From Bacteroidales bacterium (GTDB lineage Bacteria; Bacteroidota; Bacteroidia; Bacteroidales; Bacteroidaceae), in assembly GCA_004554665.1 (NCBI GenBank), contig SFKY01000045.1, positions 1 to 18,850 on the forward strand: a DNA stretch of 18,850 nt, in the 5' to 3' direction. The position numbers and the translations under genes are program-made. Shown piece after piece: positions 6,806 to 14,543 of this stretch. Each line of letters opens with the position of its first letter. Positions within the stretch are counted from its first letter, which is position 1. The notes beneath the pieces were generated by a model. It ran no database searches. It was given only the letters and a program-made list of their open reading frames with translations, and was not told where the DNA came from.

Positions 6806-8275
6806 CTATCGACGGGTGAGGTTGCGGCCGGCATCGATACGAAGGAAGATGAACAGCAGCAACGTGAAGCCCCATAAGGAGGAACCGCCGTAACTGAAAA
6901 AGGGTAGCGGTATGCCGATGACGGGCGTGAGTCCTAATACCATTCCCACGTTGATGAACAGGTGGAAGAGGAAAATGCTCAGTACGCAGTAGCCATACAC
7001 CCTTCCAAACTTGAAGGGTTGCCGCTCCGCCAGATGGATAAGCCTTAATATCAATGCCAAAAACAGTAGGAGTACGGTGGCCGAACCTACAAATCCTTCT
7101 TCTTCTCCTACCGTACAGAAGATGAAATCGGTGTCTTGTTCGGGTACAAACTTCAACTTGGTCTGTGTGCCGTTCAAGAATCCCTTGCCCCTTAGTCCTC
7201 CAGAGCCAATGGCTATCTCGCTTTGGTGTACGTTGTAGCCGGCTCCGGCCAAGTCTTCGTCCAGTCCCAACAGCACGTTGATACGTACGCGCTGGTGGGG
7301 CTCCATCATCTCATTGAGCACATAGTCTGCTGAGTAGAAAAAGGCTACCGAACCCAGTGCAAACAGGGATATGAAGAAGTAGTTGCGGATGCGGGTAGCC
7401 ATGGCGCGATAGGCCAAATAGAGGATGAGCAGTGCTGTCAGCAAGAACTGTACCCACACGATATCGAAGGGGATGACGTATTCGGAGAATCCTAAGAACA
7501 GCAGCGTGACACCGAGGGTGGTTCCCGCCAGCGTCCACGCCTCCCGCTTCTTGTGGCAGTAGACATAGACCATAGCGATGGAAAACAGTTGGACGAGCAG
7601 CAGCACCACAAACTTGCCTACGGATGTCGGCGTGTCCCACAGCATCACATCCTCGTACTTGATTCCCACGACGAAGTAGATGACCATCGCCACGCCCGTG
7701 AACAGGATGCTGCCCTGCATGCCCTCCCGATATAGCATGAGGAAAAATGAGAGATACACCAAGGCCGATCCGGTCTCCTTCTGGGCAACGATAAAAAGCA
7801 TCGGGAGCAGGAATACACCTACGGCTGCGGCGAAGTGTTTCCACTTATGGATGTCGAATCCGTAGGTACTCATGAGTTTGGCCACGGCCAGCGCTGTGGC
7901 AAATTTGGCAAACTCGGCCGGCTGAAGACGTAGCGGACCCAGCACCAGCCATGATCGCGAGCCTTTGATTTCGTGGGGATTGAAGATGGTCGCGAAGAGT
8001 AGCACCAGCAACCCTACATAGATGAGATAGGAGAAGGTGTTGTAAAACCTGTCGTCGAGCATGAGCAGGACAAAGCCCAGCGCAATGGAAGTGCCAATCC
8101 ATACAATCTGCATGCCCGAGCGGGTGTCGAGACTGAAGATATCCGTACTGCCGTAGGTGTAGCTGGCACCACATACGCTAATCCAGCCGAAGATGAGGAG
8201 GGCCAGATAGATGCCTATGGTCCACTTGTCGAGTGACTGAAAGATGCCTTGATGCTTATCTGCTGCTTGAGCCAT
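6806..8275 (-). CDS. rodA: RodA, elongasome peptidoglycan polymerase (SEDS family)
   Basis: A 489-residue polytopic inner-membrane protein of the SEDS family (FtsW/RodA/SpoVE). RodA is the glycosyltransferase that polymerises lipid II for lateral wall growth and works with PBP2. About ten membrane segments are visible; the family signature LRGKGFLNGTQTKLKFVPEQDTDFIF region and the late GLTPVIGIPLPFFSYGGSS motif are intact (residues about 370-395 and 455-475). The insert between about residues 230 and 320 makes it longer than the E. coli protein (370 residues), which is common in Bacteroidetes. The start overlaps the end of mrdA by 20 bases, indicating tight translational coupling. It is the last gene of the mre operon. 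Confidence 0.95.
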   Translation of the reverse strand: MAQAADKHQGIFQSLDKWTIGIYLALLIFGWISVCGASYTYGSTDIFSLDTRSGMQIVWIGTSIALGFVLLMLDDRFYNTFSYLIYVGLLVLLFATIFNPHEIKGSRSWLVLGPLRLQPAEFAKFATALAVAKLMSTYGFDIHKWKHFAAAVGVFLLPMLFIVAQKETGSALVYLSFFLMLYREGMQGSILFTGVAMVIYFVVGIKYEDVMLWDTPTSVGKFVVLLLVQLFSIAMVYVYCHKKREAWTLAGTTLGVTLLFLGFSEYVIPFDIVWVQFLLTALLILYLAYRAMATRIRNYFFISLFALGSVAFFYSADYVLNEMMEPHQRVRINVLLGLDEDLAGAGYNVHQSEIAIGSGGLRGKGFLNGTQTKLKFVPEQDTDFIFCTVGEEEGFVGSATVLLLFLALILRLIHLAERQPFKFGRVYGYCVLSIFLFHLFINVGMVLGLTPVIGIPLPFFSYGGSSLWGFTLLLFIFLRIDAGRNLTRR

Positions 8276-10106
8276 ATCCTATACGTTTCTTTTGGAATAC
8301 TGCCGCTTTGGTCTCCGACTCGGCTGACAGTCTACCGTTGATATACTGTTCCATCATAAGAGCGCCTATGGGCACACCGTAGTCTGCACCCCAGCCACCG
8401 TTTTCCACGTAGACAGCGATGGCTATCTTCGGGTCGTCCTTGGGGGCGAATCCCATAAATACAGAGTGGTCGTGCCCTCGGTTCTGCGCGGTTCCCGTCT
8501 TTCCGCATATCTCATAGTCGGGGCGGTTGGCCGAACGGCAGGTTCCCTTGATGACCGATGATCGCATGCCGGCCACGACATAGTCGTAGGCACGGCGCGA
8601 AGCCTTGGTGTAATGCCTGCTTGTAAAGGTGGTGTCGAGCGGTTCGCCCTGCACCTTACGCACCACATGCGGTGTATAATAATAGCCCCGGTTGGCGATA
8701 GTAGCACCAAGGTTGGCGATTTGCAACGGCGTAAGGTTCACCTCTCCCTGTCCGATGGAGATACTGATGACGGTCAGACCGTTCCATGATCCACGGTAAG
8801 CCTTGTCGTAGAATGTGGCGTTGGGGATGAGGCCGCGTTTCTCGCCCGGCAAGTCGATGCCCAACTTGTAGCCGAACCCCATACTGACCATATAGTCGCG
8901 CCAGATGTTCATCGCCTCAAACGAGCTCTTGTATTTCTTACGGTTGCCTATCATATAATACAGTCCCCAACAGAAGTAGGCATTGCATGAGGTGCTGATG
9001 GCATCGACCATCGCAATGGGCGAGGAATGGCCGTGGCAACCCACATGGAGGCCTCGGTGATAGAATCCACGGTGACAGGGAAACATGGTGCCCGGTGTGA
9101 GGATTCCCTCGCTCATATAAGTCAGTGCCTGGGAGGTCTTAAACGTGGATCCGGGTGGATATTGGCCCATGATGGAGCGGTTGAGCAGCGGTTTCCACAC
9201 GTTGTGCGAGAGCGCTTTGTGGTTTTTGCCGCGCTGTCGGCCCACAAGGAGACGTGGGTCGTAAGAGGGAGATGAGACCATGCATAGCACCTCGCCGGTA
9301 GATGGTTCGATGGCTACAATAGAGCCAATCTTCCCCTCCAACAGGCGCTCTCCAAGGGCTTGCAGTTTGATATCTATGCTCAGTGTCAGGTCTTTGCCTG
9401 CCACAGGCTTACAATCCAATGAGCCGTTTTGGTAGCTACCTTGGATGCGGCCTCGGGCATCGCGTAGCAAGATCTGGACACCTTTCTCGCCTCTCAATTG
9501 CTTCTCGTACGATTTTTCGACACCTTGTTTTCCGATATAGTCGCCCAGTTGGTAATAGTCGTCCTCCTCAATATTGCTCGGCGACACTTCTGCCACGTCG
9601 CCCAAGATGTGGGCGGCGTAGGGATATTGGTATTGTCGGATGCTGCGTTTCTGTACATAGAATCCGGGGAAGCGGAACATCTTCTCGCGGAAGACACTGA
9701 ACTCCTCGTCCGAGAGTTGTGCCATGAAAAGCTGTTGGGTGAAACGTGAGTAGCCGGGATTCTTGTTGCGGTCTTTGATATCGGCCATTCGCTTGATGAA
9801 ATACTCTTTGGTGATGCCCAGGGCATCGCAAAACTCCAGTGTGTCGAGGTGTCCGCGCTCCTCGTTCATCACCACCATGATGTCGTAGGCTGGCTGGTTG
9901 TAGACCAACAGTTTGCCGTTGCGGTCGTAGATGACACCGCGCGACGGGTATTCTACCTTCTTGAGAAACGCATTACTGTCGGCATTCTTCTTATAGTCGT
10001 CGCTCAACAACTGTAAGGTAAACAATCGGATGATGTAGACCACCACAATGACGATGGCCAAACCGCCAATGACATAGCGGCGGTTCTCAAGTTTGTAGTC
10101 TTTCAT
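8256..10106 (-). CDS. mrdA: Penicillin-binding protein 2, elongasome transpeptidase
   Basis: A 616-residue class B penicillin-binding protein that cross-links peptidoglycan during elongation as partner of RodA. It has a short cytoplasmic N-terminus and a membrane anchor at about residues 11-34, the dimerisation domain from about 50 (YPSRGVIYDRNG), and a transpeptidase domain from about 255. Catalytic motifs are complete: S320-T-F-K323, S373-C-N375 and K536-T-G538. The family's PPGSTFK and GKTGTAQN contexts are clear. Several cysteines surround the active-site region (C344, C357, C374, C379), slightly more than usual. The last codons overlap rodA and the start lies three bases after the mreD stop. 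It is a likely target of mecillinam-like beta-lactams, from family knowledge. Confidence 0.96.
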   Translation of the reverse strand: MKDYKLENRRYVIGGLAIVIVVVYIIRLFTLQLLSDDYKKNADSNAFLKKVEYPSRGVIYDRNGKLLVYNQPAYDIMVVMNEERGHLDTLEFCDALGITKEYFIKRMADIKDRNKNPGYSRFTQQLFMAQLSDEEFSVFREKMFRFPGFYVQKRSIRQYQYPYAAHILGDVAEVSPSNIEEDDYYQLGDYIGKQGVEKSYEKQLRGEKGVQILLRDARGRIQGSYQNGSLDCKPVAGKDLTLSIDIKLQALGERLLEGKIGSIVAIEPSTGEVLCMVSSPSYDPRLLVGRQRGKNHKALSHNVWKPLLNRSIMGQYPPGSTFKTSQALTYMSEGILTPGTMFPCHRGFYHRGLHVGCHGHSSPIAMVDAISTSCNAYFCWGLYYMIGNRKKYKSSFEAMNIWRDYMVSMGFGYKLGIDLPGEKRGLIPNATFYDKAYRGSWNGLTVISISIGQGEVNLTPLQIANLGATIANRGYYYTPHVVRKVQGEPLDTTFTSRHYTKASRRAYDYVVAGMRSSVIKGTCRSANRPDYEICGKTGTAQNRGHDHSVFMGFAPKDDPKIAIAVYVENGGWGADYGVPIGALMMEQYINGRLSAESETKAAVFQKKRIGYGSSSR

Positions 10107-10109
10107 CGG

Positions 10110-10610
10110 CTATAGCTTTCTGGCGTTTTCAATCACCAAGATAAGGATGGTTGTCAGCAGAAAACTTCCGCCTATACACTCTGCCCATTGCAGCCAGTTG
10201 AAAAAGCTGAAGGCTTCAATGGAGAAGAAAACGAGGCAGTGGATGAAGACGATGGTGGCTGTGTAGTAGCTGAATTTGGCGAACCCCATCGTCTGCATGG
10301 AAGGCGCTATGTCTTCGGCGCTGTCCCGGTTGAGGAATGGTAGCAGCAGATAAGGGCGGATGAATCCCATAAGGGTGAGCGTGAGGGTGGTGAGTCCGGG
10401 CGTGTTGGAGAATATATCGATGACAAGTCCCATGACAAAGCACGAAAGCAGCATGCCCCATCGCGGAAAGTCGCGCTGGAAAAGCAGTACCACGTAGATG
10501 TACAGCAGGGGAGTCGCGCAGTTGAACAGGTGGATATGGTTGAGCACCAGCACCTGTGCCAACAGCAGGACGATAAACAGGGAAAAGCCTTTGAGAAAGC
10601 CTAAACTCAT
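10110..10610 (-). CDS. mreD: Rod shape-determining membrane protein MreD
   Basis: A 166-residue hydrophobic protein with about five predicted membrane segments and few charged residues, matching MreD in size and position. MreD is an inner-membrane component of the elongasome that works with MreC, modulating PBP2 activity. It lacks strong sequence motifs, so the call rests on hydropathy and on its place between mreC and mrdA. The distances are nine bases after mreC and three bases before mrdA. Identity is secure from the context. Confidence 0.9.
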   Translation of the reverse strand: MSLGFLKGFSLFIVLLLAQVLVLNHIHLFNCATPLLYIYVVLLFQRDFPRWGMLLSCFVMGLVIDIFSNTPGLTTLTLTLMGFIRPYLLLPFLNRDSAEDIAPSMQTMGFAKFSYYTATIVFIHCLVFFSIEAFSFFNWLQWAECIGGSFLLTTILILVIENARKL

Positions 10611-10619
10611 AATCAGTTC

Positions 10620-11483
10620 TTATTTGTCTCTTAGTTGGATAGAGTCCCGGGCAGCCCTCAAGATGTCTATCCGTTCCTGTAAGAGCGTGTTGTCAATGAC
10701 ACAAACGTCACGCAGGTTGCCAAAATCAGTGGCCAATTTCACTTTCAGGCGATACGACAAGCCGTCGGGTGAGTTGAATACATACTTAATCTGTCCCACC
10801 ATCACGCCTTCGGGGAAGACGGATGAGTAGCCGCTCGTCGTCACATAATCGCCGATCTTGAAGTGTGCATGTCGGGGAATGTCGTCCACGTAGGCCAAGT
10901 GGACATAACCACCATTCCAGTGCAGGTAGCCGAAGTAGCCTCTATTCTTGATAGTACAGCTGATGTTGGACTGGCTGTTGAGCACCGGTATGATTACGGA
11001 GTAGTGAGTGGAGACGAGGTAGACAATGCCTACCACTCCGTTGCCACTCACCACTCCCATGTCTTTGCGGATACCGTCTGCAGAACCCTTGTCGATGGTA
11101 ATCAGGTTGTCTTGCTTGTCCACCGAGTTGGTGATGACCTTGGCCGGAATGAGCCTGAATCCTGCCAATGCCTGCGTGGCAGCCAGTTGGGCAGCAATGC
11201 TGTCCTTGGTGGCAGCATTGAGCTTTTCCGACAAAGTTTTCACTTGTTGCTCCAAGTAGATATTGCGCTGGGTGAGCTGTTCGTTGATGGTGCCTAACGA
11301 GAAGTAAGATGTAATCTTGGCATCCCACTCGTACACCTTTCCAGCCACCACATTGGCGGAGGAAAACCATACGCTCCTCTGGTAGCTGTTGTACTGGAAG
11401 AGGAGGATAAGTCCGATGACCTCAAGCGCAATGAAGAGAAACCAGTGGTTGTATTTGGCAAGAAACTCCAGTAGGTTCCGCAT
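10620..11483 (-). CDS. mreC: Rod shape-determining protein MreC
   Basis: A 287-residue bitopic inner-membrane protein. One transmembrane helix lies at about residues 12-30, followed by a coiled coil near 65-100 that mediates self-association, and then a periplasmic beta-rich double-barrel domain with the family features KVITNSVDKQDNLITIDKG and VFPEGVMVGQI. MreC connects MreB and MreD to PBP2 and activates it. The length is close to the family norm. Six bases separate it from mreB and nine from mreD, as in a co-translated operon. Confidence 0.94.
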   Translation of the reverse strand: MRNLLEFLAKYNHWFLFIALEVIGLILLFQYNSYQRSVWFSSANVVAGKVYEWDAKITSYFSLGTINEQLTQRNIYLEQQVKTLSEKLNAATKDSIAAQLAATQALAGFRLIPAKVITNSVDKQDNLITIDKGSADGIRKDMGVVSGNGVVGIVYLVSTHYSVIIPVLNSQSNISCTIKNRGYFGYLHWNGGYVHLAYVDDIPRHAHFKIGDYVTTSGYSSVFPEGVMVGQIKYVFNSPDGLSYRLKVKLATDFGNLRDVCVIDNTLLQERIDILRAARDSIQLRDK

Positions 11484-11489
11484 GGGCTA

Positions 11490-12512
11490 TTACCTCATCA
11501 AGAAAGAGAAACGGTCTACGTTCTTCAGCGCGATGCCGGCACCACGGGCTACGCTGTGGAGCGGGTCTTCGGCAATGTGGAACGGTATGTTGATCTTGTC
11601 TTGCAGTCTCTTGTCCAGTCCGCGGAGCAGTGCACCGCCACCACTCAGATAGATACCATTCTTCACGATGTCGGCATATAGTTCGGGCGGCGTGTTCTCC
11701 AATGCAGAGAGCACGGCATTCTCTATCTTGGCGACAGTCTTGTCCAGACAGTGGGCAATCTCCTGATAGCATACGGGCACCTCCATAGGCAGGGCTGTAA
11801 TCCTGTTGGGGCCATGTACCACATAGTCTTCGGGGGCTTCATCGCCCAGATCGGTGAGGGCCGACCCCACGTGGATCTTGATGCGCTCTGCCATACGCTC
11901 ACTCACCTTCACATTGTGCTGGCGGCTCATATACTCCTGGATATCAGCGGTCAGGTCGTCGCCGGCAATGCGGATGGAGTTGTTGGAAACGATGCCGCCG
12001 AGCGAGATGACAGCAATCTCGGTAGAGCCACCGCCGATGTCTACAATCATGTTGCCCTCGGGAGCTTCTACGTCTATACCGATACCAATGGCAGCGGCCA
12101 TCGGTTCAAAGATCAGATAAACATCGCGTCCGTCGGCATGCTCGGCGCTGTCGCGTACGGCACGCAGTTCCACTTCGGTAGAACCCGAGGGAACGCCGAT
12201 CACCATGCGGAGCGACGGCGAGAACAGGCGGCTGCCTGTGTGAACCATCTTGATGAGGCCACGCATCATCTGCTCGCAAGCCGAGAAGTCGGCTATCACA
12301 CCGTCGCGTAGCGGGCGAACGGTGCGGATGTTCTCATGCGTCTTCTCATACATCATCTTGGCCTTCTGGCCCACGGCAATCATCTTGCCGTCACTGCGGT
12401 TGAGTGCTACAACGGAGGGCTCGTCCACCACAATCTTGTCATCACTGATAATGATGGTGTTGGCGGTACCCAAGTCCATTGCAATTTCTTGAATGAAAGA
12501 AAAGAATCCCAT
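11490..12512 (-). CDS. mreB: Actin-like rod shape protein MreB
   Basis: A 340-residue bacterial actin that polymerises along the inner membrane and positions the elongasome. Nucleotide-binding motifs are complete: phosphate-1 DLGTANT (residues 13-19), phosphate-2 DIGGGSTE (158-165) and the adenosine motif SGGGALLRGL near residue 300. The N-terminal stretch MGFFSFIQEI is short and amphipathic, fitting a membrane-binding helix. It opens the mre gene run. Between it and the upstream IMP cyclohydrolase gene lie a hairpin and a 16-base palindrome (both listed separately), and I see no TAnnTTTG element there, so it may depend on the upstream promoter. Confidence 0.97.
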   Translation of the reverse strand: MGFFSFIQEIAMDLGTANTIIISDDKIVVDEPSVVALNRSDGKMIAVGQKAKMMYEKTHENIRTVRPLRDGVIADFSACEQMMRGLIKMVHTGSRLFSPSLRMVIGVPSGSTEVELRAVRDSAEHADGRDVYLIFEPMAAAIGIGIDVEAPEGNMIVDIGGGSTEIAVISLGGIVSNNSIRIAGDDLTADIQEYMSRQHNVKVSERMAERIKIHVGSALTDLGDEAPEDYVVHGPNRITALPMEVPVCYQEIAHCLDKTVAKIENAVLSALENTPPELYADIVKNGIYLSGGGALLRGLDKRLQDKINIPFHIAEDPLHSVARGAGIALKNVDRFSFLMR

Positions 12513-12528
12513 TTCCTAAAAGTGTCTT

Positions 12529-12544
12529 ATTTATAGCTATAAAT
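12529..12544. promoter_or_regulatory. 16-base perfect palindrome upstream of mreB
   Basis: ATTTATAGCTATAAAT at 12529-12544 is a perfect palindrome lying 17 bases upstream of the mreB start codon. This could be a binding site for a dimeric regulator, or an AT-rich hairpin in the leader that affects mreB translation. No function is proven by sequence alone. Confidence 0.5.
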
Positions 12545-12561
12545 GATTTTTCTGCGGGAGT

Positions 12562-12586
12562 TTCCCGGCCCTTGGCGAACCGGGAA
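12562..12586 (-). terminator. Hairpin after the IMP cyclohydrolase gene, possible weak terminator
   Basis: TTCCCGG (12562-12568) and CCGGGAA (12580-12586) form a seven-base-pair stem with an 11-base loop, 12 bases past the stop codon on the minus strand. It is not followed by a T run, so it may be an RNA-stability or processing hairpin rather than a terminator. It could lower expression of mreB relative to the purine gene, or separate the two transcripts. Confidence 0.4.
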
Positions 12587-12598
12587 CGAGGGTCTGGC

Positions 12599-13192
12599 TT
12601 ACTTCGTAAACCACGAGTGGATGGCTGTGTCGTAGTGGCTGCTCACGCCAAAAGCGCGTGTAGCGAACATCTTGCGGTCTTCGATGTCGGTCTGGGCACC
12701 TTTGCGGTTGAGGATGTCGAGCAGCACGCTGTATTCTGCCTTGCTGGGCACGATGGCCACATCCTTGAAGTTCTTGGCACCGGCTCTGATGAGCGAGATG
12801 CCGCCGATGTCGATCTTCTCGATGATGTCGGCTTCGCAGGCACCGCTTGCCACGGTCTGCTCAAAGGGGTAGAGGTCTACGATGACCAGATCTATCGCCG
12901 GAATCTCATATTCTGCCATCTGGGCTTGGTCGCCTTCATGGTCGCGGCGGGCCAGGATGCCTCCGAAAACTTTGGGATGCAGGGTCTTGACACGGCCTCC
13001 GAGGATAGAGGGGTAGGTGGTTACGTCTTCCACTTTCTCACATGCGTACCCCAGTGATTCGATAAACTGCTGGGTACCGCCTGTAGAAAGGAACTTGACA
13101 CCGTTTTCATTCAGTTTCTTGAGCAGCTCGTCGAGCCCGTCTTTATGGAAGACAGAGATGAGTGCGGTCTTTATTTGTCTTGTTTCAGCCAT
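12599..13192 (-). CDS. purH: Stand-alone IMP cyclohydrolase (PurH N-terminal domain)
   Basis: A 197-residue protein equal to the N-terminal cyclohydrolase (MGS-like) domain of bifunctional PurH, which closes FAICAR to IMP in the last step of purine synthesis. Active-site residues line up with known ATIC residues: K69 (GRVKTLHPK), Y108 (VDLYPF), D128 (KIDIGG) and K140 (AGAKN). The usual C-terminal AICAR transformylase domain of about 300 residues is absent: the stop falls right after SSHYDTAIHSWF, the point where the linker begins in full-length proteins, and only 86 bases separate it from mreB. The start at 13192 is preferred because the promoter element at 13223-13230 lies upstream; an in-frame start at 13225 would fall inside it. 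The genome should carry the transformylase elsewhere (inference). It probably heads the mre operon. Confidence 0.88.
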   Translation of the reverse strand: MAETRQIKTALISVFHKDGLDELLKKLNENGVKFLSTGGTQQFIESLGYACEKVEDVTTYPSILGGRVKTLHPKVFGGILARRDHEGDQAQMAEYEIPAIDLVIVDLYPFEQTVASGACEADIIEKIDIGGISLIRAGAKNFKDVAIVPSKAEYSVLLDILNRKGAQTDIEDRKMFATRAFGVSSHYDTAIHSWFTK

Positions 13193-13222
13193 AAAATAAT
13201 TAGAATCTATTGGTATGAGCTG

Positions 13223-13230
13223 CAAAATTA
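13223..13230 (-). promoter_or_regulatory. -7 element upstream of the IMP cyclohydrolase gene
   Basis: Read on the minus strand this is TAATTTTG, a match to TAnnTTTG, 30 bases before the ATG at 13192. At the expected distance upstream, a GTG stands in place of TTG, so the -33 element is imperfect. It is the only clear promoter signal for the purH-mre-mrdA-rodA run. Confidence 0.6.
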
Positions 13231-13435
13231 CGAAATATCCTTGACTAAGGCACCAAAAAACGACAAAAAATGCGTTCCCAATCGATAAAAATATCTTAAA
13301 TCAAGGGGCTTCCCATGACGATGCCACCTACAAGCTCATGCCTGTTGTCTGGTTGGTTATTACACATGCGGGTAAAAAAAGACATTGGGGAGGAAAAATA
13401 TTTTTATGTTTATTAAATATTTCTTGTCTTTTTTC

Positions 13436-13466
13436 TTGTATGTCTTATGATTTTGTTGTACCTTTG
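13436..13466 (+). promoter_or_regulatory. Strong promoter in the 13.2-13.9 kb intergenic region
   Basis: TTG at 13436-13438, a 20-base spacer and TACCTTTG at 13459-13466 match the Bacteroidetes consensus fully. Transcription would begin near 13472. The nearest convincing coding start downstream is the lipoprotein at 13873, about 400 bases away, so the promoter more likely serves a short transcript or a long structured leader. Confidence 0.72.
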
Positions 13467-13471
13467 CACCA

Positions 13472-13798
13472 TCGCTTGATTTCCTTTCATAGGCGAGAGA
13501 GCGGTATATGTATGGAGAAAGACGTTTTCGGACGTTTGTCTTTGTGGAACACGAACTTCGCAACTTCAAGCCACACAACAGGCAAATGGACAACGGAAAT
13601 GTTTACGTTGTGCGTTTATCGTACTTGCAGATGTTAATTGAGATGATATCCCCGTTTTGATGATTTCTTGGTTAGCTATGTGAGCCATGATATATACGTA
13701 TCGGCGTGGGCTAACTGCGTTGTCTGTCCTGTGTGTGGTGGGCAATGCGAAGGCCTGTGTTCCCAGGATGGACAAGAAACAGGCACCTACGCCTTTTT
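13472..13798 (+). ncRNA. Candidate structured transcript or long leader
   Basis: Between the promoter and a T run at 13794-13798 lie several perfect inverted repeats: AAAGAC/GTCTTT (13518-13523 and 13538-13543), ACAACG/CGTTGT (13590-13595 and 13606-13611), GTTAGC/GCTAAC (13671-13676 and 13710-13715), GCCTGT/ACAGGC (13753-13758 and 13779-13784), and a short AGGC/GCCT stem (13781-13784 and 13791-13794) just before the T run, partly exclusive with the previous one. This looks like a folded RNA of about 325 bases ending at a weak intrinsic terminator. I do not recognise RNase P, tmRNA or 6S signatures. A 50-codon ATG frame at 13508-13660 lies inside and has no recognisable domain; it is the main alternative. 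The 3' edge is uncertain. Confidence 0.35.
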
Positions 13799-13872
13799 CA
13801 TATATATTAGAATTTAAGTAACAACTAAAGAACTGCCGAATTTGTGGTGTTTATAGGCTTTATTTTTTTTAT

Positions 13873-14286
13873 ATGAAAACATTAAAGTTTTTCTATTTGT
13901 TTATGATGGTATTTTCCATGAGTGTTGCATTGACAAGTTGTGGTGATGATGACGAGGAAGAGTTCGTCAATACTTACCAAGACTATTTTGTTGAAGTCCA
14001 ATGTGCTGATGGTGGGCTTGATGCGCAGCAAATCAGTCGGCTTAATGCAGAATTGACAGCGGAAATGGCAGAGTTGGTGGATGAAGGTCTGACAGGAGTT
14101 ACACAAGAACAAGCTGTAAAACTGTTTGATGCTGTAGTCTACGTTTTCGCGGATACTTTTGAAGATGGCTTTGAGGGTGTTAAAGGAACATTAAGTATAA
14201 GTTTGACATTGAAAACAACAAAGGGTACTGTGGTTAGGAAAGCTACGCTTAAGGTTACAAAGGATGATTGCACAGTTGTTAAATAA
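13873..14286 (+). CDS. Small probable surface lipoprotein, unknown function
   Basis: A 137-residue lipoprotein precursor. The signal peptide has a hydrophobic core at about residues 6-20 and lipobox ALTSC with the lipidated cysteine at C23. Right after it comes GDDDEEE, an acidic run resembling the lipoprotein export signal that sends Bacteroidetes lipoproteins to the cell surface. The mature part is about 115 residues: an alpha-helical stretch (about 52-100) and a beta-rich end with the repeated Lys-Thr pattern LTLKTTKGTVV and ATLKVTKDD. I recognise no family. The gene is AT-rich and its codon use differs from the neighbouring mre cluster, fitting accessory DNA. No TAnnTTTG box lies directly upstream; a run of T precedes the ATG. 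A strong terminator follows 35 bases after the stop. Confidence 0.75.
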   Translation: MKTLKFFYLFMMVFSMSVALTSCGDDDEEEFVNTYQDYFVEVQCADGGLDAQQISRLNAELTAEMAELVDEGLTGVTQEQAVKLFDAVVYVFADTFEDGFEGVKGTLSISLTLKTTKGTVVRKATLKVTKDDCTVVK

Positions 14287-14320
14287 TGATATTATAATCT
14301 CCATTGCGTGATAATAACAG

Positions 14321-14352
14321 GGGGGCAGGTACAATATGTATCGCCCCCTTTT
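14321..14352 (+). terminator. Rho-independent terminator of the lipoprotein gene
   Basis: GGGGGC (14321-14326) pairs with GCCCCC (14343-14348), and the inner GGTAC/GTATC extends the stem with one G-T pair and one bulged A; the loop is AATAT. TTTT follows directly. The orientation fits the plus-strand lipoprotein gene. Confidence 0.85.
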
Positions 14353-14445
14353 GGTCTTCCTTATTCTGTTCATTTCTTTTCGTTCTACACCATAGCTTGT
14401 AGATTAGCGTAGTGATAGATAGTATAAAGGAAATGCCTAACAGCT

Positions 14446-14482
14446 CCCTCGCCCAATGGGAGAGGGATGGGTTGAGGGTGCA
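14446..14482. repeat. GC-rich intergenic element, copy 2
   Basis: CCCTCGCCC, TGGGAGAGGG, GGGT and GAGGG occur in the same order and nearly the same spacing as in the element at 1881-1941. The two copies are about 12.5 kb apart, both in AT-rich non-coding DNA. The outer perfect stem of copy 1 is degraded here. The rest of 14353-14543 holds nothing I can assign. Confidence 0.7.
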
Positions 14483-14543
14483 TCAGAGCAAAGTACTATT
14501 GAGAATTAGTTGATTATGCTCTATGTTCAGTTGACGACATCCA

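Noticed and set aside
13508..13660. A 50-codon ATG frame just downstream of the promoter at 13436-13466
   Set aside because: It has no recognisable domain or signal sequence, and a second overlapping ATG frame of similar length exists at 13512. The perfect inverted repeats fit RNA structure at least as well, so it is mentioned only under the candidate transcript.
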